Notes: a model not told the origin generated them from the letters alone. DNA of 64,000 nucleotides from CAZYFH01 sp965249175 (GCA_965249175.1 OZ252227.1:1674001-1738000), one strand, 5' to 3'; shown: positions 1 through 6,888, counted from the first letter of the stretch. Program-made: numbers and translations.

Positions 1-249
1 ATCCGGCGCTTCGGTCGCGAAGGTGTCAGCCGCTCCGTGAATCCAGAAGACACAGCCCGCCGGCACGTGACCCGTCCGCCCATGCTCGTTGGGGGGCGGA
101 TAGCTCGGTTTGACACGGGGTGCCGGTGGCGTCTCGCCCGGCGCGTGGAAGGAGATCGCCACTGGGGCCGCGAACGGCTTCAGCGTGGCAACCAGGCGGT
201 CGTTCAGCGAGCGCCAGTCCAGGATCGGTGCGTGGTCGGTCGGTGTCAT
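1..249 (-). CDS. DUF169 family protein (partial, cut by window edge)
   Basis: Open reading frame from an ATG at 249 running off the left edge; 83 residues are visible. It reads MTPTDHAPILDWRSLNDRL at the N-terminus, then PVAISFHAPGE and VPAGCVFWIHGAADTF. The LDWxxLNDRL opening and the AGCVFWxxG block are what I remember of the DUF169 family, whose biochemical role is unknown to me. A GGGAGAG sequence lies about 8 nt before the ATG. The stop of an S24-repressor remnant lies 14 nt upstream, so the two were probably one transcription unit. Whether this gene is phage cargo or host cannot be decided here. Confidence 0.6.
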   Translation of the reverse strand, partial: MTPTDHAPILDWRSLNDRLVATLKPFAAPVAISFHAPGETPPAPRVKPSYPPPNEHGRTGHVPAGCVFWIHGAADTFATEAPD

Positions 250-262
250 GCTGGATCTCTCC

Positions 263-376
263 CTACGCGAACGTCCGCGCCGCCCACTTCACCTCGCCGA
301 TGACTTCGGCGTCGGCTGACCAGGGCAGCGTGGGCCATTCCTGCTTGTCCGGGTTGTCGCTCCATGAAACACCGCG
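263..376 (-). pseudogene. C-terminal remnant of an S24-family repressor
   Basis: Between the TIR gene stop (377-379) and the DUF169 start there is an open stretch encoding about 36 residues ending at a TAG (263-265). It contains SDNPDKQEWPTLPW and ends VIGEVKWAARTFA. The intact repressor at 1243-1932 ends SDNRAYTPVPWPRDA then VIGQVMWTGRTL, so this is the same last beta-strands of an S24/LexA-like domain. No start codon or N-terminal part is present. It reads as the displaced 3' end of a repressor gene left behind when the TIR/repressor cassette was acquired. Confidence 0.65.
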
Positions 377-1243
377 CTACTGTAGTTGATTCAGATCGAC
401 ATCTATGCCGGTGTTGTTAAGCTCCTTTGCGAGCTTCAATTTCCAACCCCCATCGTCATCCATGTGAACATAGATGACACCCTGATAATCGCTAGCGATC
501 TCGACATCACCCTTTCGCAGTACACAGACCTTCTTTCTGCCGAGCTTGCCAACAAAGAACCCAAGTTCAAAGATCACATTCTGGCGCGCTCGTGGCCGAG
601 ACTTATTAGATGAGTCTGCAAGTCCACCCGTGTCGTCGGGCGTAAGAAGGACCACCGCGAAGCCTACGTCCGCGTTCCCCTCGAACTTCTCAATAACCGT
701 CTGACCATCGTTCGGCTGTTCATCGAGGATCACCGGCTCAAGACCCAACTCATTTAGAAACGTGCGAACTTGATGCTTCGCTGCGTCGTCTCTCCCATGG
801 ACCACGAAGACCTGGCGGGTGTTCGCAGATGACTGGACCAAGGAAGTTGCGCCCGACTGGTCAACCTCCTGATCTGCTCCCAGGCATTCGCGTTTTTCTT
901 CAAGAAACGAGATCCTGCCCTTCAGCATCGTGACCGTCTGAGGGATCTCCTCGGCGAACTCATCTTGGTGTTCCGCGTCACTCATCCCCGTTAGGACAAA
1001 TCCGACAAACTTCGGAGAATGATCCGAACCGAACACCTCACGAAGGGTCTCATTTATGCGTAACGTGACATTCGCAACCGACTGATCGTCGTGCCGGACT
1101 TTGCTCGGATCGAGATCCGTCACCTCCTCAATGCGACGAGTTAACTTCTGGATGCCGCTGTCGATGGCTTCCGGCGTGAATCGCCGGTTCTCGACTGGCG
1201 GAGGCTGAGTGTTAGTTTTACGGCGCGCCCACCCCTTCCCCAT
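377..1243 (-). CDS. TIR-like effector protein coupled to the phage repressor
   Basis: 288-residue protein from ATG 1243. An upstream in-frame GTG at 1300 exists, but the 1243 ATG forms a TGATG overlap with the repressor stop, the usual sign of translational coupling. Residues 1-140 are a helical region of unknown function. Residues 144-285 match the TIR-like 'predicted nucleotide-binding' domain: VFVVHGRDD (145-153), VILDEQPNDG (171-180), FAVVLLTPDD (195-204) and QNVIFELGFFVGKLGR (221-236), with Glu226 the likely catalytic residue. TIR domains of this type act as NAD-consuming abortive effectors in anti-phage systems. Sitting behind the repressor it should be made in the lysogen, suggesting superinfection immunity. 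Activity is inferred, not shown. Confidence 0.75.
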   Translation of the reverse strand: MGKGWARRKTNTQPPPVENRRFTPEAIDSGIQKLTRRIEEVTDLDPSKVRHDDQSVANVTLRINETLREVFGSDHSPKFVGFVLTGMSDAEHQDEFAEEIPQTVTMLKGRISFLEEKRECLGADQEVDQSGATSLVQSSANTRQVFVVHGRDDAAKHQVRTFLNELGLEPVILDEQPNDGQTVIEKFEGNADVGFAVVLLTPDDTGGLADSSNKSRPRARQNVIFELGFFVGKLGRKKVCVLRKGDVEIASDYQGVIYVHMDDDGGWKLKLAKELNNTGIDVDLNQLQ

Positions 1244-1932
1244 CACAGCGTCCGTCCCGTCCACATCACCTGCCCGATCACCCGAGCGTCGCGGGGCCAC
1301 GGCACGGGCGTGTACGCCCTGTTGTCGCTCGCCAATTGCCAGCCGTCCTCGTCCCGCTGGAGCCGCTTGACCACCGGCCCGTCCTCGGTGCGCACCGCGA
1401 AAATCTTGTGGTGTCGCCGCACGGTGCGCTGAAAGTCCACGAGCACGACTGCCCGGTGTTGCAGTGTCGGTTCCATCGATCGGCCACTGACGTAGGTCAC
1501 CTGGCAGTGCGCGGGCTTCAGGTTGTGACTGCTGAGCCAGTCGTCGCGGAACGGCACGTAGTCCACGACGTATTCGTCGGCGGCGATGCCTGATCCCGCG
1601 GCCAGGGCTGCGGTGTCCTCGGTGAGCGCGATGCGGTGGATACCGGCATGCGGCGTGTCGGATCGGGGCCGCGCGCTCGCGTCGTCCAGCTCGCTCACCT
1701 TGGCGGCGAGCGTGGCGGCGGGCGCGGGGGTGTCCGTGAGGCCATAGAGGTAATCAGTGGAAACATCTAATTCCCGCGCGGCAAGCATTACGCCATCGGC
1801 GCGAAGTTCTCGCTGACCGGTCTCGACCATCGAGATCATCGATTGGCTGTAACGGTCGCCAAGAGCAACAGCCAGCTCGACCTGCCTCAAGCCTGCCCTC
1901 TGCCTTGAGGCTGCCAGGCGTTCCCCAAACAT
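1243..1932 (-). CDS. Prophage CI-type repressor, XRE HTH plus S24 peptidase
   Basis: 229-residue repressor. Residues 3-65 form an XRE helix-turn-helix (LAASRQRAGLRQVELAVAL, then SQSMISMVETGQRE). Residues 120-229 form an S24/LexA-like autoprotease domain with the Ser nucleophile in VSGRSMEPTL (Ser152) and the Lys in GPVVKRL (Lys189). The family binds operator DNA to keep the prophage silent and cleaves itself when RecA is activated by DNA damage. It is divergent from the Cro-like gene at 1999, and three matching 15-bp operators lie between them. The TIR gene follows by a TGATG overlap. Full family length, nothing missing. Confidence 0.92.
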   Translation of the reverse strand: MFGERLAASRQRAGLRQVELAVALGDRYSQSMISMVETGQRELRADGVMLAARELDVSTDYLYGLTDTPAPAATLAAKVSELDDASARPRSDTPHAGIHRIALTEDTAALAAGSGIAADEYVVDYVPFRDDWLSSHNLKPAHCQVTYVSGRSMEPTLQHRAVVLVDFQRTVRRHHKIFAVRTEDGPVVKRLQRDEDGWQLASDNRAYTPVPWPRDARVIGQVMWTGRTL

Positions 1933-1943
1933 GACCCGAAAAT

Positions 1944-2007
1944 ATCACTACTAGTGGTGTTGACAAATCACCATGTGTGATTTATTCTTGGAATCACCAT
2001 GAGTGAT
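1944..2007. promoter_or_regulatory. Lysis/lysogeny operator region with three 15-bp operators
   Basis: Three copies of ATCAC-N5-GTGAT occur at 1944-1958 (last half GTGGT), 1967-1981 and 1993-2007, with centres 23 and 26 bp apart. Such triple dyads are typical of CI/Cro operators. The third overlaps the Cro start codon at 1999. A rightward promoter TTGACA (1960-1965), 17-bp spacer, TATTCT (1983-1988) runs through site 2, so repressor binding would block it. The transcript would start only a few bases before the Cro ATG, making it nearly leaderless. A weaker leftward promoter for the repressor can be drawn on the other strand. Confidence 0.8.
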
Positions 2008-2247
2008 ACACGGGGTTGGGCCGCCCGGATCCAAGGCCGGATCGCTGAAGCAGGCGTGCGTAAGGCAGATCTTGCGCGTGAACTCGGAATCGACGCCTCA
2101 GCGTTCAGCGCGATCCTCAACGGCCGCCGGACGCCCCCTGCCGACTTCGAGCGGCGCGTCACGGCCGCGCTGGACAGGCTGGAACAGGCTGAACAGGCAG
2201 CGGAGACGGCGCGGCAGAAGGTGCTCGGGAAGGGAGCGGTGGCGTGA
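1999..2247 (+). CDS. Cro-like XRE helix-turn-helix protein
   Basis: 82 residues. Residues 8-50 are an XRE HTH (RIAEAGVRKADLARELGIDA, then FSAILNGRRTPP), followed by a heptad-like helix LDRLEQAEQAAETARQKV. Position divergent from the repressor, start codon inside operator 3 and small size all indicate the Cro counterpart that commits the phage to early lytic expression. The last residues VLGKGAVA and the GTGA stop/start recur at other early-gene ends (3032, 5283). Part of its 3' half is duplicated at 2662-2781. Confidence 0.8.
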   Translation: MSDTRGWAARIQGRIAEAGVRKADLARELGIDASAFSAILNGRRTPPADFERRVTAALDRLEQAEQAAETARQKVLGKGAVA

Positions 2248-2270
2248 GGCCAGACGTACGAATAACCGGG

Positions 2271-2609
2271 TCAATTGATGGTGTTGCGGTCGCGGCCCTC
2301 GTCAATCTCGGGGGCGCTCGCGGCGGCGGCGAAGCCCGCTCTCGCATGTCTGTCGGGCTTGAACTTGTGGGCGCGGCACCACGCGAGAAACAGATCCAGA
2401 TCGAGTTCGATGCAGTGGACGACAACGCCGTCATCCCGAAGTTGCTTGACGGCCTGTTCCGTGCGCTGCAGCCAGTGTTCATAGGACGGCATTAAGGCCG
2501 CGTCAGAGCAAGCGCCTTTACAGCGGTCGTAATGGTCACGGTCGCGATACCACGGGAAGGACACAGACAAGGCATTAGGTGGCACCGGAGGGAGCTTGAT
2601 TTTGGCCAT
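2271..2609 (-). CDS. Small hypothetical protein on the opposite strand (insert between cro and its duplicated tail)
   Basis: 112 residues from ATG 2609, beginning MAKIKLPPVPPNALSVSFPW and containing DHYDRCKGACSD, MPSYEHWLQRTEQAVKQL and a C-terminal CIELDLDLFLAWCRAHKF segment. It looks like a genuine compact alpha/beta protein and resembles short hypothetical proteins seen in other genomes, but I know no function. It is transcribed against all surrounding early genes and is bracketed by two copies of the cro 3' end (2143-2247 and 2662-2781), the pattern expected of an acquired extra gene. The plus strand is also open over this stretch, but its product looks like a shadow. Confidence 0.6.
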   Translation of the reverse strand: MAKIKLPPVPPNALSVSFPWYRDRDHYDRCKGACSDAALMPSYEHWLQRTEQAVKQLRDDGVVVHCIELDLDLFLAWCRAHKFKPDRHARAGFAAAASAPEIDEGRDRNTIN

Positions 2610-2661
2610 GACGGCAAACCGTAGCACACGGACAGTGAGCCGATCCATCCAAGGCCAGCCG

Positions 2662-2781
2662 GACTTCGAGCGGCGCGTCACGGCCGCCCTGGACAGGCTG
2701 GAACAGGCTGAGCAGGCGGCGGACAAGGCCCGCCAGAAGGTACTCAGGCGGCCGGTGAAGGAACTGGGAGGGGCAGCGTGA
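2662..2781 (+). pseudogene. Duplicated 3' end of the cro-like gene
   Basis: The stretch encodes DFERRVTAALDRLEQAEQAA, then DKARQKVLRR and a tail ending ELGGAA, with a stop in GTGA. The first half is nearly identical in DNA to 2143-2210 of the cro-like gene, but the HTH part is absent. It may still be translated from an upstream start (ATG 2596), giving about 60 residues. It marks the right boundary of the inserted minus-strand gene 2271-2609. Confidence 0.6.
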
Positions 2782-3032
2782 AGAAGCGAGCGACGAACGT
2801 CTGTCCGCAGTGTGTCGGGTTTCGCGGGGATCCGCGCGGCCTGATGACGAGCTTCACGGTCGGCGGCGTCTGGCACACGGCCCCGGATATGTGGCTCGCG
2901 AGCCGCTCAACGCGGCACGGCGGCACCCTGGAGGCGTACAGGGCGGCGACGGCTGACTGGGCGGGTCAGTGTGCGCTGGCGGCGCGGTTCCAGGACGAGC
3001 AGCGGGTGCTAGGGAAAGGGGCGGTGGCGTGA
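2778..3032 (+). CDS. Hypothetical early phage protein
   Basis: 84 residues from a GTG that overlaps the preceding stop (GTGA). It begins KKRATNVCPQCVGFRGDP and contains FTVGGVWHTAPDMWLASRS; the tail ends QRVLGKGAVA, the same end as the cro-like protein although the bodies are unrelated. One CxxC could belong to a zinc site. No family recognised. It sits in the rightward early operon and overlaps the next gene by a GTGA. Confidence 0.5.
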   Translation: MKKRATNVCPQCVGFRGDPRGLMTSFTVGGVWHTAPDMWLASRSTRHGGTLEAYRAATADWAGQCALAARFQDEQRVLGKGAVA

Positions 3033-3316
3033 GCACGTATACGAACGAGCACGGCCGGTTTCAGCTGCGTCTCGACCATGAGGCCGGTACCGCGTGGATG
3101 GTCATCGAGAACGTCAACCGGGCGGGTGAACACTGGCTCACGCTGGCCTCCACGGGCAGGCCGTATGCGCCGATTGGCTACCTGCGACTGCGGCCTACGA
3201 GACCTGATTCACCCATGTTTGAAGTTGTTGACGTACGTCCGGCGACCGGACGACTGCTTCCCGCACCAACCGGTCCAGAAACCCTTGCAAGACCTTCGAT
3301 GGCACGGAGCGAATAG
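3029..3316 (+). CDS. Hypothetical early protein, probably 3'-altered
   Basis: GTG start at 3029 in a GTGA overlap. The first 55 residues look well formed (STYTNEHGRFQLRLDHEAG, AWMVIENVNRAGEHWLTLAS, YAPIGYLRLRP). From about 3195 the frame runs antisense through the end of the opposing gene 3195-3692 and becomes proline/arginine-rich noise. I infer that the original 3' end was replaced when the opposing gene arrived. No function can be given. Confidence 0.4.
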   Translation: MSTYTNEHGRFQLRLDHEAGTAWMVIENVNRAGEHWLTLASTGRPYAPIGYLRLRPTRPDSPMFEVVDVRPATGRLLPAPTGPETLARPSMARSE

Positions 3317-3692
3317 CGTGCATCAGGCGGCTTTTCTCCTCGGCGGGCAACTCAGACGAATCAATGCGGCCGACCAGAAGGGCCCGCAGATCGTCGGGGT
3401 GAAACTTGACTGTCACGGTGCGAAGCATCGCACTGACGCCGCCGTCATCCTCAAGGAAGTCCAGCCCTTCGGCCGTGATTTTCGGGCTGTAGATGGCCGT
3501 GGCGTCCTGCTGGGTCGGATTGTCCTTCGCCTCGATAAGTCCGAGCTCCCTGAGGTACCAGAGATTGGCGACCAACTCGGGATGGTCGGCGTCGGGCAAT
3601 TGGCCCATGTCTACCCACATCGGGTACCCGTCGCGCAGCGCCTCCAAACTGCGAAGCTGCAACTCCCGGTCGATTTTCCGTTCATCGCTCAC
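3195..3692 (-). CDS. Hypothetical protein with a winged-helix-like N-terminus
   Basis: 165 residues. A GTG at 3692 preceded by GGAGG with 5-nt spacing is a better start than the more upstream in-frame codons. The N-terminal half (LQLRSLEALRDGYPMWVDMG, then NLWYLRELGLIEAKD) looks like a small winged helix, followed by ITAEGLDFLEDDGGVSAML and a helical C-terminus (DRLVREAVVRSPDVRQQL). I recall similar hypothetical proteins in other phages but no known function. It is opposite to the early operon, and its upstream region is cut by the IS at 3763. Confidence 0.6.
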   Translation of the reverse strand: MSDERKIDRELQLRSLEALRDGYPMWVDMGQLPDADHPELVANLWYLRELGLIEAKDNPTQQDATAIYSPKITAEGLDFLEDDGGVSAMLRTVTVKFHPDDLRALLVGRIDSSELPAEEKSRLMHAIRSVPSKVLQGFLDRLVREAVVRSPDVRQQLQTWVNQVS

Positions 3693-3762
3693 GAGTTCCT
3701 CCTGTCTGTGAACCGCGTTCAGGGGGATCGCGGGGCGGCTGTTCACGCAGCCGTCTCGCACT

Positions 3763-5238
3763 CTAGCAGCCCGTGGTGAAAGTCCCTATTAGGGATCGAC
3801 ACGATCGATCCCGCGTACTACACTGTCGCGCATGGCGATGGGCAAACGACGACGCCGGGCGCGGCAAGCATCGATGTGGGTTCCCACCAGCGACCTGCCT
3901 CGCAGTGCGGCGCATCCGTTCTATCAGCGATTGAATCGGATCCTCGATGACACGGGCTTCGACGCGTTCGTCGAGGCGCAATGCGCGCCGTTCTACGCGG
4001 ACGGCGTCGGTCGTCCGAGTCTGGCGCCGGGGCGGTACTTCCGGCTGCTGATGCTCGGCTACTTCGAAGGGCTGGACTCGGAGCGGGCGATCGCGTGGCG
4101 GGCGGCCGATTCGCTGAGCATCCGGCAGTTTCTGGACCTCGAGCTGCACGAGGCGCCGCCGGATCACTCGACGCTGTCGCGCACCCGGCGCCTGATCGAC
4201 GTCGAGACCCATCAAGCGGTGTTCACGTGGGTGCTGCAGCAACTGGCCGACGCCCAGCTCGTGACCGGGCGGACCCTCGGCATCGATGCCACGACGTTGG
4301 AAGCGAACGCCGCATTGCGGAGTATCGTGCGCCGGGACACGGGCGAAGGCTACGAGGCGTTTCTGACCGGGCTGGCCGAGGCGTCCGGCATCGTCACGCC
4401 GACCCGCGCTGAGCTGGCCCGGTTCGACCGGAAACGGAAGAAGAAAGGCTCCAACGACGACTGGACGCATCCGCAGGATCCGGACGCGAAGATCACGAAG
4501 CTGAAGGACGGGCGCACGCACTTGGCGCACACCGCGGAGCATGCGGTGGACCTGGAGACGGGGGCCATCGTCGGCGTCACCGTGCAGGATGCCGACGACG
4601 GCGATACGACGACGATGGTCGAGACCCTGATCACGGCGGCCGACCACGTCGAAGCCGTCCTGCCGGCCGGCGCCGGTATCGCCGAGGTCGTCGGGGACAA
4701 GGGGTATCACAGTAACGAGACGATGGTGGCGTTCGCCGCGCTCGGCGTGCGCAGTTATGTTTCGGAGCCGGACCGCGGGCGACGCAACTGGACAGGCAAG
4801 GCGGCGGCGCGCGACGCCGTGTACGCGAACCGTCGGCGCATTCGGGGCACGCGTGGGCAACGGCTGCTGCGACGGCGGGGCGAGTTGCTCGAACGCCCCA
4901 ACGCGCATCTCTACGAGACCGGGCGGCTGCGCCGGGTGCATCTGCGTGGGCATCCCAACATCCTCAAGCGCGTGCTTGTGCACGTCTGCGGGTTCAATCT
5001 TGGGCTCCTCATGCGGCAGCTGACGGGCGTCGGCACGCCGCGGAGCCTCCAAGGCCGCGCGGTCGCCGTCTTCGAGGCCTTGATCGCTGATCTTGGCCGC
5101 CTCTGGACCCTCGTATCGCCCGCGTGGGCGCGAGATGCGCAAGATCTGCCGCACTCGTCGTTTCTCGACCTTATGACACGGTGTCACGAACACATGCCCC
5201 TCGACCTACGAAAGGGCGTTTTCACCACGGGCTGCTAG
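3763..5238 (+). mobile_element. IS1182-like insertion sequence, copy 1
   Basis: The element proper spans 3767-5234 with perfect 15-bp terminal inverted repeats (CAGCCCGTGGTGAAA). It is flanked on both sides by CTAG (3763-3766 and 5235-5238), read as a 4-bp target duplication. A second copy with the same translated transposase and the same flanking CTAG lies at 53602-55077. Close inside the left end is a palindrome (GGGATCGA-CACGA-TCGATCCC, 3792-3812) that probably covers the transposase promoter. The element sits upstream of the minus-strand gene 3195-3692. Confidence 0.88.
3832..5238 (+). CDS. IS1182/IS5-like DDE transposase (copy 1)
   Basis: 468 residues. The N-terminal DUF772-type region (FYQRLNRILDDTGFDAFVEA, RPSLAPGRYFRLLMLGYFEG, HSTLSRTRRLIDVETH) is followed by a DDE core with LGIDATTLEANAALRSIVR (first Asp) and IAEVVGDKGYHSNETM (second Asp). 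Family assignment is from memory of IS1182-type proteins. The TAG stop (5236-5238) and the last base of the final Cys codon come from the CTAG flank, so the gene is closed by its own target duplication. The same translated protein is encoded at 53671-55077, implying recent transposition. Confidence 0.88.
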   Translation: MAMGKRRRRARQASMWVPTSDLPRSAAHPFYQRLNRILDDTGFDAFVEAQCAPFYADGVGRPSLAPGRYFRLLMLGYFEGLDSERAIAWRAADSLSIRQFLDLELHEAPPDHSTLSRTRRLIDVETHQAVFTWVLQQLADAQLVTGRTLGIDATTLEANAALRSIVRRDTGEGYEAFLTGLAEASGIVTPTRAELARFDRKRKKKGSNDDWTHPQDPDAKITKLKDGRTHLAHTAEHAVDLETGAIVGVTVQDADDGDTTTMVETLITAADHVEAVLPAGAGIAEVVGDKGYHSNETMVAFAALGVRSYVSEPDRGRRNWTGKAAARDAVYANRRRIRGTRGQRLLRRRGELLERPNAHLYETGRLRRVHLRGHPNILKRVLVHVCGFNLGLLMRQLTGVGTPRSLQGRAVAVFEALIADLGRLWTLVSPAWARDAQDLPHSSFLDLMTRCHEHMPLDLRKGVFTTGC

Positions 5239-5280
5239 CACGCAGCTGCGGACCGAGCAGCGGGTGCTGGGAGGGGCGGC

Positions 5281-5511
5281 GTGACGCAGCGCCGCCGCCC
5301 GCAGCAGTCAGGCGTGCTCTTCCTCCGCGACGTGGCCGAACGGCTGCGCTGCTCGCCGGACACCATCCGCCGCCGACTGCGTGACGGAACGTTCCCCGTC
5401 GCGCCCATTCCCGGCATCGACAACCGCATGCGCTTTCCCACGGCGGCCATCGAGGCGTTGACGGCGGGCCGCCTGGGCGACGTCTCGCTGCCGCGCCGGA
5501 GGGCCTCATGA
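5281..5511 (+). CDS. Excisionase/AlpA-like helix-turn-helix protein
   Basis: 76 residues from GTG 5281 in a GTGA junction. LFLRDVAERLRCSPDTIRRR followed by a short wing (DGTFPVAPIPGIDNRMRFPTA) is the MerR-like HTH of the excisionase/AlpA group, which binds DNA during excision or activates phage promoters. Just before it, 5239-5283 encodes only the tail TEQRVLGGAA, the leftover 3' end of a gene lost at the IS insertion. No integrase is visible in the window, so a role in excision is only a guess. Confidence 0.65.
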   Translation: MTQRRRPQQSGVLFLRDVAERLRCSPDTIRRRLRDGTFPVAPIPGIDNRMRFPTAAIEALTAGRLGDVSLPRRRAS

Positions 5512-5680
5512 GCGCGCGGCGGCCCCCCCTCGGCTGGCTGCTGTGGCTGACGGTGTCGAGCGAGACCGGCGGCTGCTCAAGACGCTCTACGTCCTGCGCG
5601 GGTCGCGCTGGATTCTGCGTGAGCTGCTGCGGTTGGAGCGCAAGCCACCGAGGACGATGCCGGTGAAAGCGAAGTTGTAG
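5508..5680 (+). pseudogene. Small phage ORF with a probable 1-nt frameshift in a C run
   Basis: An ATG at 5508 overlaps the previous stop. The frame entered there is cysteine-rich nonsense. The neighbouring frame reads well: VERDRRLLKTLYVLRGSRW, then ILRELLRLERKP and an end at TAG 5680. Adding a single C in the run of seven C at about 5523 joins the ATG to this frame and gives a basic 57-residue protein. It is either a sequencing indel or a real frameshift. Function unknown. Confidence 0.35.
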
Positions 5681-5741
5681 GGCCGTAACGAACGAATGGC
5701 CCGCGCTGGTGAGAACAGCCACGGGCCAGAAAGGACATCGA

Positions 5742-6179
5742 ATGAACACGAACACTTTATCACACGCCGACACCCCCTCGGATGCGTGGCCCGTGCCGCC
5801 CGCTGTCATGTCCGTACGAGACGCTGAACGCCAGCAGGTGCTCGAGCGCATCGGTGCGCTGGCAGAGATGCGGCTGCTGATGTTTACCCATCCCGAGACG
5901 ACCAGCACGGCCGACCGCGCGGACGTCTTGCGTTGGGCTACGCGGTTCTACTACGCGACAGAGAAGGCCGGCCGCTATGCGATGGCGGCAGCCGTCTCAC
6001 GTGAGCGCGGGGTGCAGGCGGCACTGGACACGATGGAGGACTACACCTGCTTCCCGACGTCGCGACGGCCGGCGAAGCAGCTCTACCTTTACAAGCTCAT
6101 GGCCACGAAGGCCATCACGGCGTTTCTGCAGGGCCTCGAAGGGCTGCGGGGACCGATTCAGATAGGCGGTGATCGATGA
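5742..6179 (+). CDS. Hypothetical early phage protein
   Basis: 145 residues from ATG 5742, chosen because GAAAGGAC precedes it at a proper distance. It is largely helical: DAERQQVLERIGALAEMRLL, DVLRWATRFYYATEKAGRYA, LYLYKLMATKAITAFLQGLE. No family recognised. It overlaps the SSB-like gene by ATGA and is the first gene of the replication block, so a recombination or replication accessory role is possible but unsupported. Confidence 0.55.
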   Translation: MNTNTLSHADTPSDAWPVPPAVMSVRDAERQQVLERIGALAEMRLLMFTHPETTSTADRADVLRWATRFYYATEKAGRYAMAAAVSRERGVQAALDTMEDYTCFPTSRRPAKQLYLYKLMATKAITAFLQGLEGLRGPIQIGGDR

Positions 6180-6547
6180 AGGCTGGCGACGCATTTCCCG
6201 GCAACTACCTCAAGGCGGATGACCTCAAGGGCAACCGCGTGCTCGTGACCATCGAGCACGTGAAGCAGGAGACGGTGGGCGACGACCACAAGCTGCTGGT
6301 GACGTTCGTGGGGAAGGACCGCGGCTTGGTGCTGAACAAGACGAACTGCAACCGCATCATCGGCATCGCGGGCACGGACGAGACGGACGACTGGGGCGGG
6401 AAACAGATCGTGCTCTACCCCACGGAGACGGAGTACCAGGGCAAGACGGTGCCATGCATCCGCGTCGACAAGCCGGCCGCGGGCTACGCGCCGGCCGCGC
6501 CACCGCCGCCACCGCCAGAGCTCAACGCCGACGACATTCCGTTCTAG
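6176..6547 (+). CDS. SSB-like phage protein with DDIPF tail
   Basis: 123 residues, ATGA overlap with the upstream gene. The body (KGNRVLVTIEHVKQETVGDD, KLLVTFVGKDRGLVLNKTNC, KQIVLYPTETEYQGKTVPCI) has the strand-rich look of an OB fold. A proline-rich linker leads to an acidic tail ending NADDIPF. The DDIPF end copies the protein-recruiting tip of bacterial SSB (DDDIPF). I infer a single-strand binding or SSB-mimicking replication protein. Location just ahead of the primase-helicase supports that. Confidence 0.55.
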   Translation: MKAGDAFPGNYLKADDLKGNRVLVTIEHVKQETVGDDHKLLVTFVGKDRGLVLNKTNCNRIIGIAGTDETDDWGGKQIVLYPTETEYQGKTVPCIRVDKPAAGYAPAAPPPPPPELNADDIPF

Positions 6548-6549
6548 TC

Positions 6550-6888
6550 ATGGACCGCAAGTCAGATCTTTTCACGGCGGAGCAGGAGCAGCACGACCGC
6601 GACGGCGAGCGTCGGTGGTTGGTGGCGGATGTCTCCACCGCACGGAAAACCACGCGCCGCCGCGTGCGGCCATTGGCCCCACACGTTACGGGCATCGAGC
6701 AGCACCAGCAGGGGCCGGCGGTGCCGCATGTATGGATCACCGATCGCCTCACGCGGGAGTGGACTGACTCCCGGCCGGATCTGCGCGAGGAGCAGGACGC
6801 GGTGCGAGCCATCGCGCAGTCGCCTCGGTTGCAGCGGCGGGTGGTGCTGCCGTCGCGGCCGGCGCGGATTACGCGGAAGGCGGGGTGA
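6550..6888 (+). CDS. Hypothetical early phage protein
   Basis: 112 residues starting MDRKSDLFTAEQEQHDRDGE, rich in Arg, Gln and charged residues, with PHVWITDRLTREWTDSRPD and a basic C-terminus. The ATG lies 2 nt after the preceding stop, indicating an operon. No known domain seen. Confidence 0.45.
   Translation: MDRKSDLFTAEQEQHDRDGERRWLVADVSTARKTTRRRVRPLAPHVTGIEQHQQGPAVPHVWITDRLTREWTDSRPDLREEQDAVRAIAQSPRLQRRVVLPSRPARITRKAG

Noticed and set aside
2244..2495. Plus-strand ORF over the minus-strand gene 2271-2609
   Set aside because: The minus-strand product has a better protein-like composition; the plus frame looks like its mirror.
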